From NCBI GenBank assembly GCA_027924645.1, contig BSBN01000293.1, forward strand, positions 10,502,501 through 10,566,500: a DNA stretch of 64,000 bases, in the 5' to 3' direction. Position 1 is the stretch's first letter. Every line of letters begins with the position of its first letter. Made by a program: the position numbers and the translations under genes. Below are positions 45,461 to 57,697 of the stretch, one piece after another. Under the pieces are notes generated by a model. It ran no database searches, had not been told where the DNA came from, and worked only from the letters and a program-made list of their open reading frames with translations. Source of the stretch: Cunninghamia lanceolata (taxonomy: Eukaryota > Streptophyta > Pinopsida > Cupressales > Cupressaceae).

Positions 45461-46935
45461 TGTAATGTAGACAAAGAGGGATTTTCAATTCAACGTAAGG
45501 TGTGGTTAAATCCTCCTTTCACTACATACATTCAAGGACATTAAACTGAGTTCAATCACAACTTTTGTAAGAGGACTCAACTTTCAAGTTTGCTATCACT
45601 TGCAATGATAAGGAAATTTGGAATTTGTTGATTATTTGTTAAACCCTAGATCAATAAATAGGTAAAACCCTAGTTTTATGGTAAACAAGGCATAACTTTC
45701 AAACTGTGATAGATACAGACAAACTGAAAGAAGCATCGAGATCAGTGAATAAAGGAGAACCTGATTCCAAAAGAAGAGGTGTTGAAGGACATTGGTTCCT
45801 GCGCCCTTATCCTTGGAGTGAAAATCTGCCAACAGTCAAAACTAAAAAAATGCTCCAAAGAGTGCCCAGATGATGTTTCTAAACCTTGATTTGTCAGGAG
45901 GCCAAATGGAGGACACTAGTGAGGGCACCTGAGTCCAAGGTATAGTTTTCTTCAAGGAATGTGGAACTCCTTTTGGTACTGATAATCACTATTCCATCTA
46001 TTTTTGTCACAGGAGATGCGAAGGATACTGGGACTCGCACCATAGTCCAAGGCAAGCTGATCTTCAGAATATCAGAGCTTCTTCAGATGTAGATTGTCAC
46101 TGTCATGGAGATTCCCGTGTCTGCAGCCTTAGAGGACATTGCCTTAGGTGCCCATGTCCTAAAAGTGCTCTAAACTGCTTCTTTCTGTTGGATCCAGAAT
46201 CCTTGTCTTCTGCAACCTTCCTCTGCAACTCCACTCTACGAAATCTAATACCTATGACCTGTAATCACAAGGAGTGTGGTTGGGGGTTGTGGTGTTTAGA
46301 GGCTTGCCTCAATCAAGCCTCGAAAGGACATTCAAGTCTTCCAAACACTGTTGTCAGATAAAGAGTGTGTATCCCTACGGGATAGAAGCAAAAACAAATT
46401 GATAAATGATTCAAACACAAATAGATATCACCTTGGAGGTGTTGATCTCACATAGATGAAGATTCTTCAACACATGAGAAGATGAAGCCAAATCTGCAAT
46501 CACAAACATAATAACAATGCTCTGCTCTGCAACAATGACTATCTTGAGTGCTCTAAAATCATAAGTTTATGAAAAGTTCATAATAATCTTCTAGTTTACA
46601 AATGAAATCCTAAACATGCTTATATATGCATTCCCACTACAAATTTCATAATTCAAACTTAAGATGTCAGCCACGGAACCTTTTAACGGTCACATAATGG
46701 AGATTTAAATTTAGGACCTACCTAAAATAGGGCAGGAATAGGGCGCGAGCGCCCAAGTCCTTAGGTCCTATTTTAGGGTAGGGTTAAGCCCATAGATGAC
46801 CCTCAAGCAGCATTTGACATGGGTTTTAGGCCATTTTGCATCAGGAGTTAAAAAAACATGCATGATGAAAAAAAAGGGACCCCGGGAGCTAAACTCAGGA
46901 GGTAAAAGTCCTAGGGGACATTTTATGATGTAACA
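45461..46935 (-). repeat. D 3' LTR (1475 bp)
   Basis: Pairs with 52197-53672. A TATA-like GCATATATAAGC lies on the minus strand near 46620. About 90-160 bp upstream of it in transcript terms is an inverted repeat (46713-46731 with 46767-46785) enclosing the palindrome GGGCGCGAGCGCCC (46741-46754). The other LTR keeps the outer stem. Confidence 0.92.
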
Positions 46936-46950
46936 TTTAGCCCCCACTTT
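46936..46950 (-). other. D polypurine tract
   Basis: The minus strand reads AAAGTGGGGGCTAAA directly before the LTR TGTTAC. Confidence 0.85.
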
Positions 46951-48855
46951 AATGTATGTATGAACGCACAGCCCATACATGCATTAAAGTATTGTCAAAA
47001 CATAGCAAACACACTAGGCACTTGAAGCTAATGCATACACAAAGATTGAGGAACTATTTCTAGCCCCCAATCTCAAGTAGACATTAGAGAAAACACATTA
47101 TAGGCACATAAAGCATGGAGAAGATAGTAACATGCATGCAAAACATGGAGAAGACAGTATTGAAGACATGTAAAACATGATGAATACTCTAATATAGGAT
47201 TGATATAACATTTTCATAATATATTCCTAACATCTTCATATACATATGTATGGAAATAAAATTGTAACTCAAAACCCCAAAATGGGAAGACATGCCAAAC
47301 AAACCTCAAGTGTAGGTGGAGCCCATCACTACATGCACACAAGAGGGAAAACATGCCATACAAAGCCCAAGTGGGGGTTAACCGCACAAGGGGGAAAACA
47401 CATGGAAGACACATGGAAAACACGAGTGTCATATAATATACCAAAGACATACTATACATCTAAAACATGGCAAACAAGGTGATGGAAGGAACTTATTGCT
47501 AAGCCCCCACCATCTCAAGCATACTACAGGCACACCTAATGGTTGCGCTTATGCCGCAACAACCACCAAAGACACGCTTAAGGGAGGATAGTCTCAGATC
47601 CAACCCTCCCTACTCAGAGAACTTTTGAAATAAAAGGATGTGCACTAGCTCAAGAGATACACCATCTCACCTCGTGTAGAGGGCTTTAAGAAAAGGGATA
47701 TGCATGATATCCCACCTCTATAGAGGGCTTAATGATTGTAATATAAAATAAAGATGTGCACTCGCACCGGAGATACAACATCCCACCTTCATAGAGGGCT
47801 TTATTTACAAACATGCTTTGTTTAGAACCAAAATCATCAGATAGCTTACCTTTATATGCCCCCACCTTAAGGTGGTTGATATCATGTACTGATATTAAGA
47901 ACATTACAATAGAGAGAAAACACACAAGGGAACAAGAGCTTTCGCAAATCCCATGCCCCCAAAGGTGGCATGTACTTTATGATCACCGAATGTTCCCACA
48001 AACACACATTATGCTAAGTTAACTATAATGCATGAAAAAAATCACATAAAGATCCAAGGCTACACAACAAGTTTGAGTCTGAGTATAGCCATGGGGCTTA
48101 TACTATAGGCATCTCAGAACTAAGTGTAAACAACCAGGCAAGACACCCAAAACAATCAAAGTGCACAGAGCAGACGTATTGATATGATTTGTTAGAAAAG
48201 ATAAGACAATATCAAATATCACACTCAAAAATTTTACTAGCCAAGTGTTGGATAATATATATCAACCCCATCATCATATATGGACTAGGTCCATTTTTGC
48301 TTACTCACTGAAGGGACATGCGGTCCGTGTCAGTATAAATTTTTTTTTTCATCATCCGCCTGCTAGATAGAACCACTAGAAGAAGGTAAACAATAAAAAT
48401 GAGAGAGAAGAGCAAGTGCCTTAGGATCATCATATAGGAGGGTGCCCCCAGGTCACCAACCGCAATGCTATGCCCCTAAGGCACAACACACAATAATAAA
48501 ATAGAGAGGAGGAGAAAGATAGAAGAATGATGATACAAATAGAAGAATGGCCACAACAGAGGTAGTCTCGTAGTATTCTTGACCTTATGAGAGTATCAAG
48601 GGTCATCCTAGGAGGCCTAAACAACGCATAACACGTCACGAGGGGAACACAACATAAGATGGAAGGGTTAGAAATACTTACCTGATACAACCCAATGTTA
48701 AGAACATACATATATCTAAGGGGAGGCCACCCTTGAGAGCAACTATAATATTTGCTACAATGTGTGTGGCTTAAAGAGGGAGAAATATTTATCTGATTCA
48801 TAGGGATAGCTCCTGGCGGACAATTCTTGTCTATCAGCCCAGGATATCTCTCATG
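46951..48855 (-). other. D 3' leader
   Basis: Noncoding. It holds short degenerate repeats (units with CCCACCT..ATAGAGGGCTT near 47660-47800). It matches L2's 3' leader in several blocks (near 14320, 22520-22600, 22770 and 23660), which allows L2's three fragments to be ordered. Confidence 0.65.
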
Positions 48856-49071
48856 TCATTTCAGTCTTGTTGAGATTGCATTAACATTAAGTTTAGGATG
48901 ACGAGAGGCTTTAGTGGGCTTCAAAGAGCGATATCCAATACTGGTTGTATAATTAATTCTAGCAACTTGTAAAGGTACTCTAATTCCTTGTTGATTTACA
49001 CCACAACCATTAGCTACATAGTCGCAATTGTTATAAAGGATTTTAAATCCTTCACCATAGAGGGATGTCAT
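48856..49071 (-). pseudogene. D G-patch-like segment
   Basis: A 71-codon frame starting five bases beyond the upstream TAA but in another register. It contains YVANGCGVNQQGIRVPLQ, which keeps the glycine and Gln-Gly-Ile spacing of the G-patch found after protease in the Tat element. It is probably the frameshifted end of the same ancestral ORF. Confidence 0.5.
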
Positions 49072-49075
49072 TTAT

Positions 49076-50935
49076 TTAGAAGATGACCTGAATCCCCATA
49101 TCATAATTTGTAGTATAAGTAAGAGTATTATCCTTGTTTTCTACTAAGGAGACTTTAGGTTTCTCAAGTGTTCCCAAATATTGCTTAGATGAGATCGATG
49201 TGACTTTTGATGTGTCAAGTCTATTAAGTTTATATTCCCCTATGCTGCAAGAATTAAAATCTAATGAACCCCAATCATCACTAAAAAGTGCATTTGATGT
49301 TTTAGAGTCTTGCACAACATTATCTATGGCAAGAGGTGTTGATGAATCCACTTGTAAGTTGTTTAGACTTTGTTGATTGTTAACTTGTTTTTGCATTTCA
49401 ATATGTAAACAATTATCCGGTTCATGATCGACTTTCATGGTGAGGAGCTTGTCTTGATAGGTAAACTTTATTGATCTATGAAAGGTAGATGGAACTGCCC
49501 CCATGCCATGAATCCATGGTCTAATGAGAATCATATTATATGAAAGCAAACTAGGCATGACATGAAAAAGGGTAGATAATGTCACAAGTCCAACCTTTAC
49601 GGGTAAAGTTATGGTGCCCATAGATTGTCTACCAACATTATCAAATCCACGAATGCTAATCCTATCTGGTTTGATTAAAGATGTGTCAATCTTGATTCTG
49701 TGTAGTAAGTCTATGCCACAAACATTCAGATCTAATCCATTGCCAATCATAACTTGCTTTATCAATTTTTTATTTACGGTGACAAAGATTATAAGAGGAT
49801 CATATTAGTTTTGCACTTCAATTGATGGTAACTCGTGGTTGAAAGAGAATATATGTTTTGTCGCATGCATACAATCTAATAGAATTGCTACATCATTTGG
49901 CTTAATAGTAGGTGGCACGATCACCTTTGGTAAAGATTCTTGGAGCATTCCATGGTATGTAGGTGATGTTTGTATTAAATCCCAAAGAGAAATCTTAGCT
50001 GGAGTAGCACGAAGCTACTCAACTAGATCATATTCTTGACCACTTTTAGGTGTAAGATGAGGTGGTGGAGGAGGCATAGGTTGAGAACATGGAAGAGAGA
50101 CAAGAGCATGAGGTGCTTGCTTACTTTTCTAGTTATTATAGGTGTTGTATGTGTGAGCAATCATATTGTGATGTGGATGTTGTGACACATTTTGAACACC
50201 TTGATTTACTTGAGTGATTTGTCTTGCATAGTTTAGAATGTAATCCAAGGGTTGAGGTGGTTTTTGATCACCTTGAACAGTAATCACTGGTTTTAAGAAA
50301 GAAGATGTATTAGGTGCCCCTAGCACAACCATCTTAGGAATATCAAGTAACCCCTTAGTGGGTGGGATAAGTCTATTAGTGAAGATTTAATTAACATTGT
50401 TTTCCTCTTGATTAGGCTCACCATCTATCCCTAAAGGATTTAATGTGAGACATTTTCTCATCCACTAATGCTTCATCTTGGTCAAGGAGAGCATTGGAAT
50501 GAAAGAAAGGTAATGTTTCATAAGGAAGGTTAGGTGTTGTATCATTAAGATATCCATAGTCTTCTCATCTAGGGTTCTTGGACATTCAACTATAGGAGAA
50601 GTAGGATAACTTACAAAATCATCATCATCATCATCCTCGTATATTTTAGCTACTAGTTCCAAAGCATTAAGAGAACTTTCACACTCATCATTGTCAATGT
50701 TTGTTGCTAGATCTTCTACTACCAAAGGGTATGTATTCATGAGAGATGTGAAGTTGTCAAAATTAGATACATAGTTAAGGATTTAAAATGAAGAGCATTT
50801 AAATATATCCTTGTGATACATAGCTTGTATATAAGTGAGAATATGAGGATTCATATTAAGAAATTTGTAGAAATTCTCAAAGTTTTTGATATATGCATGT
50901 AAAGATACCAAAGAGCAATGAGATGAATATGCCAT
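49076..50935 (-). pseudogene. D protease-like ORF
   Basis: One frame from ATG 50935 to TAA at 49076 with several stops (50783, 50465, about 50370, 50129, about 50020, 49806). Parts in order: helical N-terminal leader, an acidic region with six Asp residues coded by a GAT repeat (about 50615-50635), a Pro/Gln-rich region, an EYDLVE-x-LRATPAKISLWDLI segment matching the pre-protease segment of the Tat element, and a protease-like domain. The active-site loop reads VMIGNGLDLNVC, with Gly where the catalytic Asp is expected. The later ILIRPWIHGMGAVPST matches the Tat ILLGRPWIHAMKAVPST. The C-terminal part ends with SDDWGSLDF. No capsid domain is present. Confidence 0.66.
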
Positions 50936-52183
50936 AATGAAATGTATTGAAACATAAATGTCCACTAAGATCTAGTAAGACAAGATATGCAAAGTTATAA
51001 GATACTTAACACACCCTAGATGTGTGACTATTTCACTCCTAAGCACTTGTTTGAGGGAAAGGGCTAAAAGGACACACCAAGTTCACAAAAAACACAACGG
51101 ATAGGAGGAAAACAATACAACACAACAAGGCCCAATTGATGATTTTATGTATTTAAATTAAATGCAATGAAACAATACAAATTATGATTGTTTATACACC
51201 TAAAATGTTTAGTTTTTTCTTCTTTTTTCAATGCAAATGACTAAAAGATGAAGTGTTGTAAGTAAATTGATGAGGGGAAGCAAATAATAAGCTTTGTAAT
51301 AGTCCAATAATGCAGCAATATCCTTCACAATACACCTATTATGCAAATCCATATGGATGATAAGTCAAAATCTAGTGAAAATACAAGGTTTTCAAACCCT
51401 AATTATGAAATTGAGGCATAAATGTATGAAAAATGATGTATGAATGCTTTCTAATCAGATTTATGATGCAAAATAACTCATATCAGATCTAAAAATGATT
51501 TTAAAACCCTACAATGCTCAATGCAAGTGCAATTTTAATGATAAATCAATGAAAAATGCTAGTTTTTGTTGAAATTGAGTATGTGTAAATGCAATTTTTT
51601 GAAATATGAATGAAAAAACACACAAGAATGCAGCACTACATACTAAATCAGATTTTAATGAGTTCCTAAGATGAGTAGTAAAATCTGGAACAAGATTTTA
51701 ACTACAAAGGTCCTAGTTTTTTAAATTACTAGGTTATAAGAAAAATTTAAAATTTCAAACAAACCCTAGCAATTTTAATATGAAAAATGCAATGCAAAAG
51801 ATTGTAAGATGATGAATTTATGTAATTTATATCAGATCTAATTTAAAAATCAGAAAATAAATGAAAATTAATTAATTCATTTCAAAATGCAAGCTTAAAA
51901 TGCCAATTTTAAAAAAAAATTAAATTTTTCAATTTTTTTGTAAATTTTCAAATGCAATATGAAAAGCATAAATTAAATGAAAATGAATTTCAGATCTAAT
52001 GCAAAAATTAGAAATTAAATGAAAATTAATTCAAATTATTTCAAAATGCAAGTCTAAAATGCCAATTTTTTCAAATTTTTCAATTTTTTTGTAAATTTTC
52101 AAATGCAATATGAAAATGATAAATGAAATGAATATAAACATGAAGTACAACACTTAGAAAGGTGCCAAATTCAAATAAAATAT
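50936..52183 (-). other. D 5' leader, very AT-rich with a 158 bp tandem repeat
   Basis: Noncoding. CAGATCTAAT at 51833 and 51991 marks two copies of a unit of about 158 bp containing TTTTTCAATTTTTTTGTAAA and AAATGCAATATGAAAA. The rest is A/T-rich with many ATGAAAA runs. Confidence 0.65.
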
Positions 52184-52193
52184 GGGTTCACCA
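52184..52193 (-). other. D primer-binding site
   Basis: The minus strand reads TGGTGAACCC three bases after the LTR CA, identical to L2. Confidence 0.7.
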
Positions 52194-52196
52194 AAA

Positions 52197-53672
52197 TGTA
52201 ATGTAGAAAAAGAGGGCTTTTCAATTCAATGTAAGGTGTGGTTAAATCCTCCTTTCACTACATACATTCAAGGACATTAAACTGAGTTGAATCACAACTT
52301 TTGCAAGAGGAATCAACTATCATGTTTGATGTCACTTGTAATGATAAGGAAATTTGAAATTTATTGATTATTTTTTAAACCCTAGATCAATAAATAGGCA
52401 AAACCCTAATTCTATGGTAAACAGGGCATAACTTTCAAACCGTGATAGATACAGACAAACTGAAAGAACCACTGGGATTAGTGAATAGAGAACCTAATTC
52501 TATAAGTAGAGGTGTTGAAGGACACTGGTGACCATGCCCTTGTCCTTGGAGTGAAAATTTGCCAACAGTCAAAACTGAGAAAATGCTCTAGAGATTGCCC
52601 AAATGATGTTTCTAAACCCTCATTTGTCAGGAGGCCAACTAGAGGACACTGGTGAGGGCACCCAAGTCCAAGGTATAGTTTTCTTTAGGGAATGTGGAAC
52701 TCCTTCTGGTACTGATAATCATTGTTCTGTCTATTTTTGTCACATGAGATGCAAAGGACACCGGGACTCGCACCGTAGTCCAAGGCAGGCTGATCTTCAG
52801 GATGTTGGAGTTTCTTCAGATGTAGATTGTCACTGTCATGGAGATTTCTATGTCTACAACCTTGGAGGACATTTCCCTAGGTGCCCATGTCCCGAAAGTG
52901 CTCTGAACTGCTTCTTTCCACCATATCCAGAATCCTTGTCTTCTACGACCTTCCTCTACAACACCACTCCATGAAATCTAATACCTATGACCTACATTCA
53001 CAAGGAGTGTGGTTGGTGGTTATGGTATTTAGAGGATTGCCTCAGTCAATCCTTGGAAGGACATTCAAGCCTTTCAAACACTGTTGTCAGATAAAGAGTG
53101 TGTATCCCTGTAGGATAGAGGCAAAAATAAATTGATAAATGATTCAAACACAAATAGATATCACATTGGAGGTGTAGATCTCACATAGATGAAGATTCTT
53201 CAACACATGAGAAGATGAAGCCAAATCTGCAATCACAAACACAATAACAATGCTCTGCTCTGGAACAATGAATATATTGAATGCTATAAATCATAATTTT
53301 TCCAAAAGTTCACAATCATCTTCTAGTTTACAAATGAAATTCTAAACATTCTTATATATGCATTCCCGCTACAAATTTTGTAATTCAAACTTAATATGTC
53401 GGCCATGGAACCTTTTAACGGTCACATAATGGACATTTAAATTTAGGACCTACCTAAAATAGGGTAGGACTAGGGCACGAGCACCCAAGTCCTTAGGTTC
53501 TATTTTAGGGCAGGGTTAAGCCCATAGATGACCCTCAAGCCCCATTTGACATGGGTTTTAGGCCATTTTGCATCGAGAGTTAAAATGAACATGCATGTAA
53601 TGAAAAACAAGGTACCTCAGGAGCTAAACTTAGGATGTAAAATTCCTAGGGGGACATTTTATGATGTAACAG
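52197..53672 (-). repeat. D 5' LTR (1476 bp)
   Basis: Pairs with 45461-46935 end to end. It is followed on the right by GTTCC and the second half of the L1 zinc finger. Confidence 0.93.
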
Positions 53673-55858
53673 TTCCAAGGCATTACATTAAAAGATGTCT
53701 ACATCTTAAACATATTATTCAAGACTACATTGGTCAGAACGTTACTTAGGTAGTTGGAATTAATGAAAAACAAAATAAATCCATTTCTCTACCTAACCAA
53801 AACCTTTAGATATACACCAATCCTTTGCCTGCCATTCCTCTAACTTCATTAACCTTCCATCTTCATCTGTGGTGCTAGATAAGATGGTTGATGTGTCTTT
53901 GTCATCCTTTGCTAAAATTATAGGGATGGCAGATGTCCACCCTCACCTTGCTTGAGAGTGCCATATTTTTGAACCTATAATTTCTTTCACCCCCATTGAC
54001 GTGCCTATGCATATATACAATTGCCCTCTGTACATTGCCATTGAGGTTAATGTAAAACCCATAAAGGGTGTTCTAATTGACCTCGTATGCATGGTAAATG
54101 TTATCATAGACAAATTATTATACATACATGAAATGAATAAAGACATGTATGAGAAATCAGAAGTCTACATACAGTTGCATAATGGGATGTCTTGACCAAC
54201 CATGGTTTCACTTACCTGTTCTATTCAGGTTGGACCTAAGACCCTAGACGTTCCTTTTTTTTATCATCCCTACCTTAGACCGTTTTCATCTAAAGTTGGG
54301 TCATCCATGGCTCGCCTCTATGAGAGCAATCCCTTTTGTAGTCCATAAGTTTTTAAAGTTTCTATATGATAGATTAGTGCATACAGTCTGCCATAGCATA
54401 TTTTAGCCTCTTTCTATGTGCAACAACTTCTCTTTGGACTACTTTTGGCCAACCCCGACTGAGCCTCTCTCACCATGCAATGACTTTTTATTCTTTTCAT
54501 ATAAAAATTTCAAGGCTAGTCAGATTATGCAATTGTCTAGTGGTTCTTCCTCTTTGTCTCCTATGACTACTTCTCCCTTAGTCACTCCATATTTAGTGGT
54601 TTCTCATGTTCCTTCTACTTCCCCACAAGTATTTAAAGGAAACTTATCTATGCAAAGTGCGCCTCCATGTCCCCATGTGCCTAGTTTATAAGTTTAGAAG
54701 TTCCACTTCTAGCCTCATACTCAAGGCCTAGAGGTTAAAAACTGGTATAGCCTCATGTGCCTTGCACTCATGTGGTTACTTAGCCTTCGATGGTTGCTCA
54801 CGTTTCTCTTACCTCTTCAGCAGTGCAAGGAAAGCAACTTGTGTCATAGAACCCTCCCCCTCCCCATGTGGTTTCCTACCCTTTTGTGGCCCCTTATGTT
54901 CCTCCTCCTATCCCTAAGGCAAGGGAAGAAAAGGAACCCATGTTGGAATACCCTCCATCTCCTTCAATAGAATTTCTAGCTCACACAAGATGCAATCAAC
55001 TTGCAAGAGATCATAAGCATCGTCAACATGCCACAGCTTTAGAGTGTGCTATTGATGTGAAATCTCTCCCTAAGTGTCCCCCTCCCATGCAACCACCACA
55101 TGATATTTTCCCTCCCTCTAAACCTCAACCTCCTCCTTCCCATCCTAACCCTCTCCCATCCCTAACTCTCACCTCTCCTCAGTTGGACATAGATGAACGT
55201 ATCCCCAAAAGGGTTCAAGTAGTCTTATCTCCTTCTACTGAGGATTACATCCTTCTATTCCTTATATGCCACCCTTCTCAGAGCCCTTATACCTTCCCAA
55301 TGTTATCATCATTTCTAACACCACTCTTATATCTCACGTTTCATCTCAATGTATGCACCATGTGATCTTTCCTGATATCCTCTGCCCCACCACCATAGAC
55401 ATTGCCATACCCTACCTATCACCCAATCTCAAGCATGAGCATTACCCTACACCACCGTTCCACAAACCAAAGTGCATTTCATGATGTTTGCCACCTCTAA
55501 GCCCTTCTTCATCAATTTTCCCAATTGTGGAGGATGTTCGTCCACCTATGACTCATTTCTTGCATCTCTATTGACAACACTGATGAGCCATGCTTGTTTC
55601 AATATTATGATAGTGATTCTAATGATTGTGAATCTTTGAGTCTATAACAGATATTCCATCATTATCCATGATTGTCACATAATCATTGATAGTTGCCTCT
55701 ACAGATGCTCAAAAGGATCTTACTCATGTTGTCGATCCTCTACATTTGGTTCCAAGGGAGTCTCCTTATATTGCTCTTAATGTGGTCCCCTTGTCAACTC
55801 TTCCTCCATCCCCTTATGATAGCCAAGATTGGGACATGGATGACTTGACATGATGCCT
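53673..55858 (+). pseudogene. L1 zinc finger and protease-like region
   Basis: The first codons supply Arg-His and Cys followed by LHLKHIIQD, completing the zinc finger begun at 45460 and resembling the Tat element's C-IHLKNVIQD. Around 53960-54200 is a protease-like domain: GVLIDLVCMVNVI, matching L2's GVLIDPNCIKNVI, and again without the D-S/T/G-G signature. Further on are the DYFWP segment (about 54437), a Pro-rich stretch (54870-55250), a TRCNQLARDHKHRQ patch like L2's Arg/Asn-rich patch, and a QDW motif near 55828. Many stops and frame changes show it is old. Confidence 0.62.
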
Positions 55859-56559
55859 GACCCATGAGGGTTGTACCTTATTTCATGTGTATATATGTGA
55901 ACTTGCATGCTTTCTTGTTATATTTTCCCTGTAAAAAAATGTTTGTTATATGTTTGTTAGTTCTGCTGGAGGACCCACAATGCCCTTATAGACACAAAGA
56001 TACAAGAAAAACAAAATTGTTGTCCTATTCTTCTAGTTGTTTTTAGCTTCCTCTATATGTTGTCTTCTTGATTATTTGACATTTTGGGGATGATCCAAAT
56101 CATGGGAAGATTTAGCTCCTTCCATGTTGACCTTTTGGGGATGATCCAAATCATGGGAAGATTTAGCTCCTTCCATGTTGACCCAAAAAAAAAAAATTCT
56201 TTTGATTTCATATGACATTCTTCCTTTCTACTCGTAGTTTTACATTCTTGGGGATGATGGCAATTCTCTTAGGTGCCCCTTGATGATTCCCTTCCTATAA
56301 ATGCATACTAACCCCAAACTACATATATCCCTTTGTGATTTTGGTGATGTTTTCTCATTTCTATGTGACATGTGTTTGTGTTGCTCAGTGTCATACCATG
56401 CTTACATAATCCTTTGTATATCATGCCTGCAACATCTCTTTTGTTGCTTCTCTTTGAGGGGCACCTATTTCTTGAGGAAACTTTGGGAACATATCTTCCT
56501 ATATGTTACCTTTTGAGTCACCCTTGTTTATTTATGTATCGGTAATATTTCTTAAACAA
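55859..56559 (+). other. L1 3' leader with 51 bp tandem duplication
   Basis: Noncoding. A 51 bp unit starting TTTTGGGGATGATCC is perfectly duplicated at 56082-56132 and 56133-56183. An 'AAAGATACAAG' block near 55998 corresponds to L2 near 14361. No polypurine tract or 3' LTR of L1 could be identified before E begins. Confidence 0.55.
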
Positions 56560-56639
56560 GAGTCGGTTTACCGTACTATATTTTTGGTCATACCTTTGCT
56601 TTGTAAATCGACTCTTAGTCCTTCAAATTTTACCCGTGT

Positions 56640-57200
56640 GTCGTCTTTGTATAAAAGGTTTGAACCTTTGAACCTGAACCATTCTCAAAGCTCAAAGTTC
56701 AATGGTCCAATATGTCTAAAGTGTCATATAAAGCAAGCTGCCTTTTTGCTTGTCTTAAGCGTCTTTGTACTTTCGGGTTGAACTTGAACCTTCCGTGCGT
56801 ACTCTATAGTGGGGTTCAAGGTTCAATGGTTCAACGGTCTTAAGGTTCAGCACTCATTGTCTTCTTATGAGTCGGGTCACGCAGTTTCCTTGTCTACTAA
56901 TATATCGTTGAACCTTCCACTTGTACTCTGTCGCGGGGTTCAATGGTTCAAAGTTCAATAGTTCACTGTTTTATAATTGGAAACCTTTTACCAAAGCTGC
57001 ATAACTTTTGTTGGTCTACATAACCCTTGCGTCGTTGAACCTTCGTATCGAACCATGTCTTCACAAGTTCAACAGTTCATGAGTCAAGTCCCTGTTTCCG
57101 TAAGTCAATCTTTTGCCTACCTATAAAGTCCAGTTGGCATGTTTGAACCATCACATTGAACCACCGCGTTGAACCATGTCCTAAAGGTTCAATGCTTCAA
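56640..57200 (+). promoter_or_regulatory. Field of TTGAACC/GGTTCAA inverted motifs (possible U3 enhancer)
   Basis: GAACCTTC occurs at about 56786, 56910 and 57038, each followed by GGTTCAA copies in opposite orientation. Two units of about 60 bp (56775-56838 and 56905-56968) are alike and spaced 130 bp. GAA-NN-TTC is also the core of a heat-shock element. A CTATAAAG lies at 57121. Function is inferred only. Confidence 0.35.
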
Positions 57201-57697
57201 TAAGTTCGAAGATTTGGTAATTTTGGTCCCGTTTGCTCCCACGGCTTTCTAGGTCAAATTTAGCGAGAAAGTTGGAGGAAAATTTGTCAGAAACTCATCA
57301 TGAAACCGAGAGCTCTAATTTAGCGAAGACTATGGATAATCATTGTACTTCATGATGGCGCATGAACATTACTTGTTATTAATGAAGAAATCAGAGTTCA
57401 CGTCTTTTCAAATATTTTTGGCACGTATTGTTCCGAGTGATAATTATTCATTCTGGTAAGTGCCATTATTAACCAAGAACAAGCTAATTTTAGCAACAAA
57501 ATATACTGTGCAATGCAGAGAAGGATAGCGCTGGAAGTGTAAGGCTCTCGTTATTCAAGTTTTCGCAGTGAATTCAAATATCCTGAAGGTGAGTTCTGTT
57601 TCCCCGGTGCTATTCTAAATTCTTATACTGCAAAGAAGAGCCTCTGGAATTTCTGTTATTTTTGAAATTTGAAGTTTTTTATTATAATTGTCCAAGT

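Larger units (their letters stand above)
45461..53672 (-). mobile_element. D: pol-less Ty3-like element, minus strand (8.2 kb)
   Basis: LTRs 45461-46935 and 52197-53672 start TGTAATGTAG and end GATGTAACA on the + strand, inside perfect GTTCC duplications (45456-45460 and 53673-53677). On the minus strand, a primer site TGGTGAACCC follows the 5' LTR and AAAGTGGGGGCTAAA precedes the 3' LTR. One broken frame encodes protease-like and G-patch-like domains only. No capsid, RT, RNase H or integrase is visible. The 3' leader and polypurine tract match L2. Confidence 0.93.

Noticed and set aside
52603..53135. ORFs of 123 and 84 codons in the right D LTR
   Set aside because: They lie within a defined LTR, on the strand opposite to D transcription, and the left LTR copy does not keep them intact.
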